A stretch of DNA of 64,000 nt from Sphingomonas sp. (GCF_004799495.1 NZ_SSMY01000004.1:62001-126000), one strand, 5' to 3'. Counted from the first letter of the stretch, positions 1-9,451 are shown. The notes: generated by a model not told the origin, from the letters alone. Program-made: numbers and translations.

Positions 1-97
1 CTCGCGACGGGAGAGGCGCAACGCGCGCAATTCCATCAACCGATGGAGTAATCAGCGCGGCAGGGATAAATACGCTCAACAATAGCAGCCGTTTCAT
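1..97 (-). CDS. N-terminus of a secreted protein (partial, runs off left edge)
   Basis: An ATG at 97 on the minus strand is preceded by a strong AGGGAGGA ribosome binding site about five bases upstream. The 32 visible codons encode a typical Sec signal peptide: MKR, then a hydrophobic stretch (LLLLSVFIPAALI). The mature protein lies outside the window, so its function is unknown. It is downstream of and on the same strand as the exported amidohydrolase, about 60 bases away, and could be co-transcribed with it. Confidence 0.6.
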   Translation of the reverse strand, partial: MKRLLLLSVFIPAALITPSVDGIARVAPLPSR

Positions 98-156
98 TCC
101 ATCCTCCCTTTAATCGGGTTGATAAAAACGCAACGCGACTAACCAGCACCGGATAC

Positions 157-1818
157 TCAAGGCTTTCTAACATAAACTTTTTGACCACCGATCCAAGTTT
201 CTTCTACTTTCGTCGCGCGCAGGTCGGTCGGGCTAGACAGGAACGGGTCGCGGTCGACGATGATGAAGTCGGCGGCCTGCCCCGGCGCGAGCCGCCCGAA
301 CTTGTCCTCGGCGAACCCGGCATAGGCGCCCCCCGCGGTGAACGCCCACCAGGCCTGCTCGCGCGTCACCTTCTCTTCGGGGCGCCAACCGCCGAACGGT
401 TCGCCATTGGCATCCTGGCGCGTGAAGGCCGCCGCCCAGCCGGCCCAGGGGTCGGGGCTTTCGACCGGATAGTCGCTACCGAACGCGAGCGGCACGCCGT
501 TCCGGAGCATCGTCGCCCAGGCATAGGCACCGGTCAACCGCTCCGGCCCGAGCCTGGCCTCCGCCATCGTCCGATCCGACGTCGCGTGCGTTGGCTGCAT
601 CGACGCGATCACGCCCAGCGTTTTGAACCGCGGCAAGTCCGCCGGATCCACGATCTGCGCATGCTCGATGCGCCAGCGGCGGTCGCCCTTGTACGTCCCC
701 TCCATCGTTTCGATCGCGTCGAGCACTTGGCGATTGGCCTTGTCGCCGATCGCGTGGACCGCGACTTGCCAGCCGTCCATCGCCGCGCGGCTCATGTAAT
801 TTTGGAGCACCGTGTCGGTCATGAACCCAGCGCCCGACTGCCCCGGCGCGTCGCTATACGGCTTGAGCAACCATGCCCCGCGCGACCCGAGCGCGCCGTC
901 GGCGAACAGCTTGACGCCACCCATCCGCAGCCGGTCGCCGTACAGCCACGGCGTCGGCCCCGCACCCCCGACACGGATCGCGGTATCGACGCCCAAGCCA
1001 TAGCTCATGATCCGCACGACCAGCGCGCCGCGGTCGCCCATCCGGCGCATCGCGAGCCAATCGTCCATCGACGTGCCCATGTCCGACGTCGCGGTGATGC
1101 CAAATGCGAGCAGGATTTCCTGCGCCTTCTGGAGCGCGAAATCGCGTTCCTTGGGAAGCGGTTGCGGGACAACCTTGTTGATCAACTCCTGCGCGGAATC
1201 GACGAACACGCCCGCGGGCTCGAGGCCGATCTTCTCGATCCGCCCGCCAGCCGGTGTCGCGGTCTTGGCGGTGACGCCCGCCGCCCTGATCGCGGCGGTG
1301 TTGGCCCAGGAGGCATGCCCGTCGGCACGCTCCAGCCACACCGGGCGGTCGCCGACCACGCTGTCGAGATCGGCGGCGGTCGGGAAGCGGCCGAGCTTCC
1401 ATTTCTCCTGATTCCAGCCGCCGCCGACGATCCATTTCTTGTCTGGGTTAGCGGCAACATAGGCGGCGATCTTCGCCTTGGCCTCGTCGAGCGAGGTAGT
1501 GCCCGACAGGTCAAGCTCGAGCGCGCGGAATCCCAGGTCGAGCACGTGGCCGTGCGCGTCGATGAACCCCGGAAGTAAGGTGCGCCCCTTCTGGTTCGAC
1601 AGCCAGTCGGGCCGCTCGGGGCGCTTGTCGCCCGATTGCAGCAGCCGCACGACCTTGCCGCTGCGGTCGATCACGATCCCGGTGAAGTGGATCACCTGAC
1701 CCTGCGCGTCCATCGTCATGCCGTTGACGTTGTCGATCACCCCGTCGGCCAGCGCGGGGGTGGCGATCATCGATAGTCCGACTGCCGCAGCAACCAGCTT
1801 ACGCAAAGAACCAATCAC
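157..1818 (-). CDS. exported metal-dependent amidohydrolase (YtcJ-like)
   Basis: 553 residues with a signal peptide (cleavage near ATPALA-DG, about residue 24), so probably periplasmic. The PGFIDAHGH motif near residue 85 gives the first two metal-ligand histidines of the amidohydrolase superfamily. VHAIGD and EHAQ further on, and the late FGSDYPVESPDPW, fit the YtcJ / TIM-barrel amidohydrolase_3 group, which acts on amide or imide bonds; the substrate cannot be read from sequence. The start is GTG at 1818 with an AGGAG nine bases upstream, and it overlaps the stop of the preceding dehydrogenase as GTGA, implying translational coupling. Confidence 0.88.
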   Translation of the reverse strand: MIGSLRKLVAAAVGLSMIATPALADGVIDNVNGMTMDAQGQVIHFTGIVIDRSGKVVRLLQSGDKRPERPDWLSNQKGRTLLPGFIDAHGHVLDLGFRALELDLSGTTSLDEAKAKIAAYVAANPDKKWIVGGGWNQEKWKLGRFPTAADLDSVVGDRPVWLERADGHASWANTAAIRAAGVTAKTATPAGGRIEKIGLEPAGVFVDSAQELINKVVPQPLPKERDFALQKAQEILLAFGITATSDMGTSMDDWLAMRRMGDRGALVVRIMSYGLGVDTAIRVGGAGPTPWLYGDRLRMGGVKLFADGALGSRGAWLLKPYSDAPGQSGAGFMTDTVLQNYMSRAAMDGWQVAVHAIGDKANRQVLDAIETMEGTYKGDRRWRIEHAQIVDPADLPRFKTLGVIASMQPTHATSDRTMAEARLGPERLTGAYAWATMLRNGVPLAFGSDYPVESPDPWAGWAAAFTRQDANGEPFGGWRPEEKVTREQAWWAFTAGGAYAGFAEDKFGRLAPGQAADFIIVDRDPFLSSPTDLRATKVEETWIGGQKVYVRKP

Positions 1819-2681
1819 TTGGGCAATCTCCTGACCAGCGCACTGGTGTCCTGCCGCGCGCCTCCCATCTTCTGCACTTCGGCGTAGAATTGATCGATCA
1901 GCGCCGTCATCGGCAACAGCGCGCCGTTGCGGTCGCCCTCGTCGAGTGCGAGGCCGAGATCCTTGCGCATCCAGTCGATCGCGAACCCGAAATCAAACTC
2001 GTCCTTCGCCATCGTCGGCCAGCGGTTGACCAGTTGCCAGCTTTGCGCCGCGCCGCCCGAGATCGCTTCCAGCACCTTGTCTAGGTCGAGCTCGCTCGCC
2101 TGCGCGAAGCGAAGCGCCTCGCTGACGCCCTGCAAGACCCCGGCGATTGCGATCTGATTGACCATCTTGGTTGTCTGGCCGGCACCCGAGCCACCGATAT
2201 GGACAATCCGCGCGGCGTAAGCCTGCATCAAAGGTTCGGCGAGCGCCATCGCCTCCGCCGACCCGCCGCACATGATGGAGAGCATACCGTTCTCCGCCCC
2301 CGCCTGCCCGCCCGACACGGGCGCATCGACCGCGCGGAAGCCGCGTGCCTCCGCCTCGTCCGCCAGCCGCCTCGCGATGTCGGCGGAAACCGTCGTGTGA
2401 TCGATGAACACCGCGCCACTGCGCATCGCACCGAACGCGCCGTCCGCCCCCAGCGTAACCGTCGCGAGGTCGTCGTCGTTGCCGACACACGTCAGCACCG
2501 CGTCCTGATCCCTGGCCGCCTCGGCCGGTGTTGCTGCGCTACGCCCGCCATGCCCTTCGACCCATGCCGCGGCCTTGTCGGCGGTGCGGTTATAGACCGT
2601 CACTTCGTGCCCCGCGTTCGCCAGATGCCGCGCGATCGGGGCGCCCATCACGCCCAGCCCGATGAAAGCCACTCTTGCCAT
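1815..2681 (-). CDS. NAD(P)-dependent beta-hydroxyacid dehydrogenase (3-hydroxyisobutyrate dehydrogenase family)
   Basis: 288 residues. The N-terminal Rossmann motif GLGVMGAP (residues 8-15) binds NAD(P). DAPVSGGQAGAENG (about 119-132) is the substrate-binding signature, and the catalytic lysine is K172 in GQTTKMVNQ. These features define the 3-hydroxyisobutyrate / tartronate semialdehyde reductase / GLYR family; the exact substrate is undecided. The reading frame stays open far upstream, but only the ATG at 2681 begins the conserved MARVAFIGLG sequence. It precedes the amidohydrolase with a 4-base overlap, and is divergent from threonine ammonia-lyase with 54 bases between. Confidence 0.88.
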   Translation of the reverse strand: MARVAFIGLGVMGAPIARHLANAGHEVTVYNRTADKAAAWVEGHGGRSAATPAEAARDQDAVLTCVGNDDDLATVTLGADGAFGAMRSGAVFIDHTTVSADIARRLADEAEARGFRAVDAPVSGGQAGAENGMLSIMCGGSAEAMALAEPLMQAYAARIVHIGGSGAGQTTKMVNQIAIAGVLQGVSEALRFAQASELDLDKVLEAISGGAAQSWQLVNRWPTMAKDEFDFGFAIDWMRKDLGLALDEGDRNGALLPMTALIDQFYAEVQKMGGARQDTSALVRRLPK

Positions 2682-2735
2682 GCCCGGCGCATAAGCATTG
2701 TTCCTTCGCCGCGCCAGATGGTCTAGGCGCACGCC

Positions 2736-3959
2736 ATGACCTCCCCCATCCCCGTCACGATCGACGACATCCGCGCCGCGCACGGTCGGATTCACGCCAA
2801 CATCGTCCGCACCCCCACGCTCGTCAGCAAGACGCTGAGCGACCTGACCGGGGCGACGGTTTATCTCAAGTTCGAAAACCTGCAGTTCACCGCGGCGTAC
2901 AAGGAGCGCGGCGCGCTCAACACGCTGCTCCAGCTCGACGAGGCGGCACGCAGCAAAGGCGTGATCGCGGCATCCGCCGGCAACCATGCGCAGGGCCTCG
3001 CCTATCACGCCAACCGGCTCGGCATCCCGTCGACCATCGTCATGCCGACCAACACCCCAACGGTGAAGGTCGTCCAGACCGAAGGCCATGGCGCGACCGT
3101 GATCTTGTTTGGCGACACGTTCGACGCCGCCTACGCCCATGCCCGCGAGCTGGAGGCGGAGCGCGGCTATACCTTCGTCCACCCGTTCGACGACCCGCGC
3201 ATCGTCGCGGGCGCCGGCACCACCGCGATCGAGATGCTGAAGGACGTGCCCGCGATCGACACTTTCCTCACGCCGATCGGTGGCGGCGGGCTGATCAGCG
3301 GTATGGCGATCGTCGCCAAGGCGGCGGACCATCCAGTGTCGGTGATCGGAGTGGAAGCCGAGCTGTTCCCGTCGATGTACAACCGCATCAAGGGCACACA
3401 ATATCCGTGCGGCGGCGATACGCTGGCCGAGGGCATTGCGGTCAAGGAGCCGGGCGGGATCACCTCCGGCATCGTCCGCGAACTGGTCGACGACATCGTG
3501 CTGGTCAGCGAGCGCAGCCTCGAGCATGCGGTCAGCCTGCTGCTCCAGATCGAGAAATCGGTGGTCGAAGGCGCGGGCGCGGCGGGGCTCGCGGCGTTGC
3601 TCGACCATCCCGAGCGGTTCGCGGGCAAGACCGTCGGGATCGTGCTGTGCGGCGGCAATATCGACACGCGGCTGCTCGCCAATGTGCTCTTGCGCGACCT
3701 CGCGCGGTCGGGGCGGCTCGCGCGGCTCAAGATCAAGCTGCAGGATCAGCCGGGCGCGCTGTTCAACGTCGCGCGGATTTTCCACGAACAGCGCATCAAC
3801 ATCATCGAGGTCTACCACCAGCGCGTGTTCACCTCGCTCCCCGCCAAGGGGCTGATCACCGAAATCGAGTGCGAGGCGCGCGACCGCGACCATCTCGACC
3901 GGCTGATTTCGGCGCTGAAGGCCGCCGATTACGAGGTGAGCGCGGTCGAGCTCGCCTAA
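2736..3959 (+). CDS. ilvA: threonine ammonia-lyase with C-terminal ACT domain
   Basis: 407 residues. A PLP-dependent fold type II enzyme that deaminates threonine to 2-oxobutanoate. The PLP lysine lies in FTAAYKERGA (about residue 57), SAGNHAQG binds substrate, and GGGGLISG is the phosphate-binding glycine loop. A single C-terminal ACT domain (about 325-407, from RLKIKLQDQPGALFNV) indicates allosteric control. The length and single ACT domain match the ~400-residue alphaproteobacterial enzyme rather than the ~510-residue E. coli IlvA. It could serve isoleucine synthesis or threonine catabolism. Its stop codon overlaps that of the convergent gene (CTAA, 3956-3959). Confidence 0.93.
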   Translation: MTSPIPVTIDDIRAAHGRIHANIVRTPTLVSKTLSDLTGATVYLKFENLQFTAAYKERGALNTLLQLDEAARSKGVIAASAGNHAQGLAYHANRLGIPSTIVMPTNTPTVKVVQTEGHGATVILFGDTFDAAYAHARELEAERGYTFVHPFDDPRIVAGAGTTAIEMLKDVPAIDTFLTPIGGGGLISGMAIVAKAADHPVSVIGVEAELFPSMYNRIKGTQYPCGGDTLAEGIAVKEPGGITSGIVRELVDDIVLVSERSLEHAVSLLLQIEKSVVEGAGAAGLAALLDHPERFAGKTVGIVLCGGNIDTRLLANVLLRDLARSGRLARLKIKLQDQPGALFNVARIFHEQRINIIEVYHQRVFTSLPAKGLITEIECEARDRDHLDRLISALKAADYEVSAVELA

Positions 3960-4444
3960 CGCGCGGCGGCGGGCCGCAGGATCGGTCCGGTCGCGCGCCG
4001 GCCGAGCGCGGCAATGTCGTCGAGCACCTGAGCGAGGTCGCGATATTGCGGCTTCGTCCGTGTCTGCTGCATCAGCACCACGGTATGGACGCGGCCGTTG
4101 CGGCCGCGCGTCAGCGCGCAGTCGACGCCGTCCATGATATAGGGCTTTTCGGGCGGCACCGTGCGCGTCTCGAACCGCGCCAGATCGAGCTCGCGCATGA
4201 TCTTCGCCACTTCGCGCCGGTTCGCATACGCCCGCAGCACGCCGTCCGAGCGCCGCGTCGCTTTCATCACCTGCCCGGTCGCCAGCACGCGGACCACTTC
4301 ATAGCGCCCGTCGATCCCGCCGGTGCACACACTCTCGACATAATCGACCCCGCGCGGCGGGAAGGGCAGCGCAGGCTTCGCACGCTGCGCCACGGCGGGC
4401 GCGGCGGTGGCGGCGATCAGCGCGGCCAGGACAATCAGGCGCAT
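3956..4444 (-). CDS. small secreted protein of unknown function
   Basis: 162 residues with a Sec signal peptide (MRLIVLAALIAATAAPAVAQ, cleavage after residue 20). The mature part has two cysteines, in ESVCTGG and GVDCALT, which could form a disulphide in the periplasm. I recognise no family. An AAGGAG lies just upstream of the ATG at 4444. It is convergent with and slightly overlaps ilvA. Confidence 0.7.
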   Translation of the reverse strand: MRLIVLAALIAATAAPAVAQRAKPALPFPPRGVDYVESVCTGGIDGRYEVVRVLATGQVMKATRRSDGVLRAYANRREVAKIMRELDLARFETRTVPPEKPYIMDGVDCALTRGRNGRVHTVVLMQQTRTKPQYRDLAQVLDDIAALGRRATGPILRPAAAR

Positions 4445-4698
4445 CGAGAGTCTCCTTCGACCACACGGCTAGCGCGGCGAGGCTGAACGGCAGCTTGCGA
4501 CAAAGCGAATCGGGCGTGCGGCCGGTGCCCTTGCACGCCCGAGTCGCGCGAGTCATTGTCGGCCCGCGGCACGTTCCGCTGCCTCCCGTACCCCGTTAAC
4601 CCTCTTTGATGGTAAAGCCGCTTTTCATCATGCGCGGCTTGATTCATGGTGTCTTCCGACGGCCGGACGTATCGGCGCTTGAAGGGGACCAACCGGCG

Positions 4699-5502
4699 GT
4701 GACTGCGCCTTTCCGTTTTCCGCGCTTTTTCGTGACCTCGCCGTCGCCCTGCCCGTATCTGCCGGGCCGGCAGGAGCGCAAGGTCTTCACCGAACTGAAC
4801 GGCGCGCACGCGAGCGAGTTGAACGACGCGCTTGGCCGGATCGGTTTCCGCCGCAGCCAGTCGGTCGCGTACCGCCCGAGCTGCGCGGGCTGCTCGGCGT
4901 GCGTGTCGGTCCGCGTCGTGACCCCCGATTTCAAGCCCAACGCCAGCCAGCGCAAGGTGCTCCGCCGCCATGCCGACCTGGAAGTCACCGCGTGCAACGC
5001 CTGGGCGACCGACGAGCAATTCCAGTTGCTCCGCCGGTATCTGTCGGCGCGGCATCCCTCGGGCGGCATGACGCTGATGGACGACGGCGATTATGCCGAC
5101 ATGGTCGAACAGTCGCCGGTCAATTCGGTGGTGGTCGAATATCGCGAGCCGAGTCTCCACGGCGAGCGCGGGCGGCTGGTCGGCGCGTGCCTGACCGATC
5201 AGCAGGCCGACGGCCTGTCGATGATCTACAGCTTCTTCCTCGCCGACGACGAAAGCCGCCCCGGGCTCGGCAACTTCATCATCATGGATCACATCCTGCG
5301 CGCGCGCGCGGCGGGGCTATCGTACGTCTATCTCGGTTACTGGGTGAAGGGATCGGCGCGGATGGCGTACAAAACGCGCTATCGGCCGCTGGAAGTGCTC
5401 GGGCCGAACGGCTGGACGCTGCTGCAGGACGAAAACGCGACCTATTCGCCGCCGGTCCACCCGGTCGAGCAGGCACTCGCGCTGTCGGGCGAGTTGGCCT
5501 AG
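4699..5502 (+). CDS. bpt: arginyl/leucyl-tRNA--protein transferase (Bpt/Ate family)
   Basis: 267 residues from the chosen start. The enzyme transfers an amino acid from charged tRNA to N-terminal Asp or Glu of proteins, marking them for N-degron degradation. [16 protein letters not shown] and the cysteine-rich [16 protein letters not shown] are family signatures, and the C-terminal [18 protein letters not shown] is typical. The frame is open from 4606, but the family begins at [10 protein letters not shown], which matches GTG at 4699 with GAAGGGGAC 8-15 bases upstream. Its TAG is shared as CTAG with the convergent transglutaminase-like gene. Confidence 0.9.
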   Translation: MTAPFRFPRFFVTSPSPCPYLPGRQERKVFTELNGAHASELNDALGRIGFRRSQSVAYRPSCAGCSACVSVRVVTPDFKPNASQRKVLRRHADLEVTACNAWATDEQFQLLRRYLSARHPSGGMTLMDDGDYADMVEQSPVNSVVVEYREPSLHGERGRLVGACLTDQQADGLSMIYSFFLADDESRPGLGNFIIMDHILRARAAGLSYVYLGYWVKGSARMAYKTRYRPLEVLGPNGWTLLQDENATYSPPVHPVEQALALSGELA

Positions 5503-6179
5503 CCGCCACTCACCATCGCGACCCCGGCCAGATCGAGCGCGCTCGCCACGCGGGCGTGGTCCTCGCCCGCCGACAGCCCAAGCGCCGGATCGAACCCGAC
5601 CCAGCCGATCCCGGCGACGTGCGCCTCCGCCCAGGCGTGCGGGCGCGCGCCGTCTTCCGCCGCGAGATATCCCGACACGCACCGCGCTGGAAAGGCCAGG
5701 CGGCGCGCCGCCGCGACGAACGCCGCCGTCAGCGCACCGCGGTCGGCCTCGGTTGCGCGCTGGTGCAGCGCGACGTTGACGAGGTGCAGTTGCTCGATCG
5801 CGTCCGATGCCGCGGCACCGGCCTCGATCCCCATCGCGACCAGATCGGGCGCGATATCGTCGTCGCCGCGCAGGAACAGCGCGGGCGGCAGCGGCTCCGC
5901 ATGCGCCGCGCTCAGGATGCCGCTCGACGGGCCGGTGAACACTTCTCCGGTAATGTGAAACTCGATCCCGTCGATCGGCCCCTCGGCGTAGACCATCGTC
6001 AGCACGTTGCCGTAGCCGTCGCGCCCGGTGCGGAGCCGCGCGTCGCAATCAGGACCGATCCGCCACCCCGACACGGTCTGGTCGTGATGATCGTCGGGCG
6101 TGACTCGAAGCGACAGCGCGACCGACGACCGGGGGAAAGGGAAAGCGACCGTCAGCGTGTGATCGATCGCGATCCGCAT
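5499..6179 (-). CDS. transglutaminase-like protein lacking the usual catalytic cysteine
   Basis: 226 residues. The N-terminal half is the bacterial transglutaminase beta-sandwich, and the C-terminal half resembles the core ([26 protein letters not shown]). Active members have a G-x-C-x-D motif about 20 residues before PARxVSGYL. Here that stretch reads [12 protein letters not shown] and has no cysteine; the only cysteines are C45 and C167. H181 and D197 keep the other two triad positions. The protein may be a pseudo-enzyme, or C167 may substitute. It is the last gene of the ATP-grasp / alpha-E operon, overlapping the alpha-E stop as ATGA. Confidence 0.85.
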   Translation of the reverse strand: MRIAIDHTLTVAFPFPRSSVALSLRVTPDDHHDQTVSGWRIGPDCDARLRTGRDGYGNVLTMVYAEGPIDGIEFHITGEVFTGPSSGILSAAHAEPLPPALFLRGDDDIAPDLVAMGIEAGAAASDAIEQLHLVNVALHQRATEADRGALTAAFVAAARRLAFPARCVSGYLAAEDGARPHAWAEAHVAGIGWVGFDPALGLSAGEDHARVASALDLAGVAMVSGG

Positions 6180-7114
6180 CAGCTGAACTTGAATTGCCGC
6201 CCGATCGCGAAATGCAATCGCGCATTCTCCTCGAGGAATTGCTCGAGGTACTGATGCAGTCCGCTGACGATGATGTCGGCCGACCGCGTCTTGGCGATCC
6301 GCGTGTGCCGCGCGCGCGCCATGCGGTCCGCCTCGCCGTGATGGCCGGTGCGCTTGGCCAGTTGCGAAAGGAGTTCGACCGTTTCCTCCGCCGACGCCGC
6401 GAGGCTGCGCGGCAATTCGTGGCGCGCGATCAGCAGGTCGATGACGTTCGCGGGTTTCAGCCCGTCGTTGTACAGCCAGCGATACGCCGTCACCGCCGAC
6501 ACCGTCTGGAGGATCGTGGTCCACTGGTCGCGGTCGACCACTCCGCCGACCAGTTCGCCCTCGGGCAGCAGGATATGGTATTTCACGTCGAGCAGCCGCG
6601 CGGTGTTGTCGGCCCGCTCGACCGCCTGGCCCAGCCGGATGAACCACGACGCCTGGTTCTTGAGCATGTGGTGGACCGCGCCCTCGAACCCGCGCGTCTC
6701 CGCCTTGAGCCCCTCTATCAGGTTCATCGTCGCGGTCGCGCCGCCGGGCGACGAGCGGCCCTGGAACAACAGCCACGCACGGTTGATCCCGGTCCAGGCG
6801 TCGCGAGTCAGCGCGGTGCGGACGGCACGCGCGTTGGTCCGCGCCATGTCGAGGCAGCGGATGATCGAGCCGGGATGACTCGTGTCGAGCGTCAGGAAGC
6901 GCGCAACCGATTGCTGGCCGATGGTGGCGCCGCTCGCCTTGAACGCATCCGCCGCGTCGATCACCGCGAGCGCGCTGCCCCACGCGACCTCTCCCGCCGG
7001 GCGCGACGACAGCACGTCGAGCCGCACGGTAGCCTCGACCAGCCGCGCGATGAAATCGGCGCGCTCGACATAGCGGCCGAGCCAATAAAGCGAGGATGCG
7101 GTGCGCGACAGCAT
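6179..7114 (-). CDS. alpha-E domain protein (COG2307, DUF403)
   Basis: 311 residues, all-helical. The start MLSRTASSLYWLGRYVERADFIARL is the hallmark of the alpha-E family, and NLIEGLKAETRGFEGAVHHMLKN and RLGQAVERADNTARLLDVKYH are further conserved helices. The family always travels with the COG2308 ATP-grasp enzyme and a transglutaminase and is proposed to take part in making or modifying a peptide; no function is proven to my knowledge. It overlaps both neighbours by ATGA junctions, so the three proteins are probably made in fixed ratio. Confidence 0.93.
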   Translation of the reverse strand: MLSRTASSLYWLGRYVERADFIARLVEATVRLDVLSSRPAGEVAWGSALAVIDAADAFKASGATIGQQSVARFLTLDTSHPGSIIRCLDMARTNARAVRTALTRDAWTGINRAWLLFQGRSSPGGATATMNLIEGLKAETRGFEGAVHHMLKNQASWFIRLGQAVERADNTARLLDVKYHILLPEGELVGGVVDRDQWTTILQTVSAVTAYRWLYNDGLKPANVIDLLIARHELPRSLAASAEETVELLSQLAKRTGHHGEADRMARARHTRIAKTRSADIIVSGLHQYLEQFLEENARLHFAIGRQFKFS

Positions 7115-8559
7115 CAGCCGGCCTTCGCCCCGTTATCCATCAGCACGAAGCTGTCCTTGGTCCCGCCGCCCTGCGACGAGTTCACCACGAGCGAGCCTTC
7201 GCGCAGCGCGACGCGGGTGAGCCCGCCGGGCACGACTTGGATACCCTTCGAGCCCGTAAGCACGAACGGGCGGAAATCGATGTGGCGCGGGGCGAGGCCC
7301 GCCTCGACCAGCGTCGGCACGGTCGACAGCGCGAGCGTCGGCTGCGCGATGTACCGCTGCGGCTCGGCGGCCAGCGCAGCGCGGAACTTGGCGATCTCGT
7401 CCTTCGACGCGGTCGGCCCGACCAGCATCCCGTACCCGCCCGACCCGTCGACCAGCTTCACCACCAGTTCGCCGAGATGGTCGAGCGTGTACTGGAGCGC
7501 CTCGGGCTCGCGGCAGCGGAAGGTCTGGACGTTGGGGAGCTTTGCCTCGGCGCCGGTGTAATAGCGCACGATCTCGGGCATGTAGCTGTAGATCGCCTTG
7601 TCGTCGGCGATCCCGTTGCCCGGCGCGTTGATGATCGCGACGTTACCCGCCGCATAGGCTGCGATCAGCCCGCGCACGCCCAGCGCCGAATCCGGGCGGA
7701 AAACCAAAGGATCGAGATAATCGTCGTCGATGCGGCGGTAGATCACGTCGACCTTCACCCGCCCGGCGATCGTGCGCATCCAGACGATGTCGTCGTCGAC
7801 CACCAGGTCGGCCGCCTCGACCAGCTCGACCCCCATCGAATCGGCGAGGAAGCTATGCTCGTAATAAGCGGAATTGTAATGGCCAGGGGTCAGCACGACA
7901 CACACCGGGTTGTTGCCGGTATGCGCCGGCGCGACCGACTTCATCGTCTGGAGCAGGCGGTCGGGATAGCTGTCGACCGCGGCGACACGGAACTGGCGGA
8001 ACAGTTCGGGGCACAGCCGCAGCATCGCCTCGCGGTTTTCGAGCATATAGCTGACGCCCGAGGGCGTGCGCGCATTGTCCTCTAGCACGAAGAAATCGTC
8101 GGGACCGGTGCGCACCAAGTCGATCCCGCAGATATGCGCCCACACGCCATGCGGCGGGCGCATCCCGGCGATTTCCGGGCGGAATTGCGGATTGGAGAAG
8201 ATCAGGTCGTCGGGAAGGATGCCGTCCTTCAGGATCTTCCGTTCGCCATAGATGTCGTCGAGGAACGTGTTGATCGCCTCGACGCGCTGGATCAGCCCTT
8301 CCGACAGCCGCGCCCATTCGTCGGCCAGGAAAACGCGCGGGACGATGTCGAACGGGATGATGCGCTCGCTCGCATCCTCGTCGCCATAGACCGCAAAGGT
8401 GATGCCGAGCTGGCGGAAGGTCGCCTCGGCCGATTTCTGGCGGCGGCGGAGCTCGGCGGTATCGGTCGTGTCGAGCCAGTCGCCGAGCGCGGCAAGTTCG
8501 GGACGCGCGGCCTTTCCGCCCGTCCCCAATATCTCGTCGAACGCCCTCGCTACCGCCAT
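7114..8559 (-). CDS. circularly permuted ATP-grasp type 2 protein (COG2308)
   Basis: 481 residues. GRPFDEI-like opening (ARAFDEILG), FDIVPRVF, EDNARTPSGVSYMLENR and DGSGGYGMLVGP are signatures of the DUF404/DUF407 ATP-grasp family, whose members are predicted to ligate a carboxylate to an amine (peptide-bond-like). The LTPG.YNSAYYEH segment is also typical. It is the first gene of the three-gene operon with the alpha-E and transglutaminase-like proteins. The start at 8559 (MAVARAFDEI) fits the family's N-terminus. The substrate is unknown. Confidence 0.93.
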   Translation of the reverse strand: MAVARAFDEILGTGGKAARPELAALGDWLDTTDTAELRRRQKSAEATFRQLGITFAVYGDEDASERIIPFDIVPRVFLADEWARLSEGLIQRVEAINTFLDDIYGERKILKDGILPDDLIFSNPQFRPEIAGMRPPHGVWAHICGIDLVRTGPDDFFVLEDNARTPSGVSYMLENREAMLRLCPELFRQFRVAAVDSYPDRLLQTMKSVAPAHTGNNPVCVVLTPGHYNSAYYEHSFLADSMGVELVEAADLVVDDDIVWMRTIAGRVKVDVIYRRIDDDYLDPLVFRPDSALGVRGLIAAYAAGNVAIINAPGNGIADDKAIYSYMPEIVRYYTGAEAKLPNVQTFRCREPEALQYTLDHLGELVVKLVDGSGGYGMLVGPTASKDEIAKFRAALAAEPQRYIAQPTLALSTVPTLVEAGLAPRHIDFRPFVLTGSKGIQVVPGGLTRVALREGSLVVNSSQGGGTKDSFVLMDNGAKAG

Positions 8560-8626
8560 CGATCCCCCAAAGCCCCGTACGGCGTCAGGGTTCCATGCTG
8601 CTATGGGACGCCGCGATGCACAAGCG

Positions 8627-9451
8627 TCACTTCGCGATCGCGCTTTCCTTCCGCCATTGCCGCTCGAACGCGGCGCGCGCGTCGGCGACGAGATTGGGGA
8701 GCAGCGTCGGCTGGAGGAACTCGTCGCCCTTGCGCGTCAGGACCTGCGCAAGCTCGGGATGCGCCGGCAACACGATATCGGCCTTCAGCGTCGCCATCCG
8801 CGCGAACGTGCGGCGGAAGTCGGCGACGATCCCCGGATATTGCCGGTTGCCGACCAGCTTGTTGCCCGCGACCGTCATGCTGCACGGGAACACGACCGTC
8901 TTCAGTCCCGCCTTGATCCGCACCGGCAGCACCCAGGTGGTGCAGCCCGCGGTATGCCCCGGCGTCGCCAGCGCGGTCATCGTCACGCCGCCCAGCGTCA
9001 CCGTCGCGCCGTCGGTCAGTACGCGGTCCACCTTCACCGGCGCGAACGGCGGGGCGACGTAATTCTGGTCGCCGAAATGCCGGCCGTGCTCGAGCGCCCA
9101 GACGTCGCCCTTCATCGCCATCATCGTCGCGCCCGTGTCGCGCTTGAGGTGCGCGAGCCCGGCGGCGTGATCGAAATGGGCATGGCTGTTGAGCAGGATC
9201 TTAACGTCGGACAGCTTGACCCCGAGCGACCGGATGTTCGCCTCGATCGCCAGGACGTTCTCCTCCATCGTCCCGTCGAGCAGGATCGCGCCCTTGGGCG
9301 TGGTGATCAAATACGCCGCCAGCCCCTCGCTACCGACGTAATAAACGTTGCCGACGATACGGAACGGCGCGTGCGGCTTCGTCCAGGCGGGCGGATCGCT
9401 GGCGCCGACCGCGAGTAATGCGGACAAAGCAACGAGCAGCTTGCCGATCAT
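8627..9451 (-). CDS. subclass B3 metallo-beta-lactamase
   Basis: 274 residues with a signal peptide, so periplasmic. The zinc ligands follow subclass B3: H90, H92, D94 and H95 in NSHAHFDHAAG, H166 in TPGHTAGCTTW, and H231 in LPAHPE. The WTKPHAPFRIVGNVYYVGSEGLAAYLI opening and FPCSMTVAGNKLV are also B3-like (compare L1, BJP-1). Such enzymes hydrolyse most beta-lactams including carbapenems; activity here is inferred. The ATG at 9451 follows GGAGGAATT and overlaps the dsbD stop (ATGA). A longer open frame upstream is only the shadow of dsbD. Confidence 0.92.
   Translation of the reverse strand: MIGKLLVALSALLAVGASDPPAWTKPHAPFRIVGNVYYVGSEGLAAYLITTPKGAILLDGTMEENVLAIEANIRSLGVKLSDVKILLNSHAHFDHAAGLAHLKRDTGATMMAMKGDVWALEHGRHFGDQNYVAPPFAPVKVDRVLTDGATVTLGGVTMTALATPGHTAGCTTWVLPVRIKAGLKTVVFPCSMTVAGNKLVGNRQYPGIVADFRRTFARMATLKADIVLPAHPELAQVLTRKGDEFLQPTLLPNLVADARAAFERQWRKESAIAK

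Noticed and set aside
181..1578. 465-codon ORF antisense to the amidohydrolase
   Set aside because: Arg/Pro-rich, no domain, no ribosome site; shadow of the real gene.
2675..4486. 603-codon ORF over ilvA
   Set aside because: Out-of-frame shadow of ilvA and the following gene.
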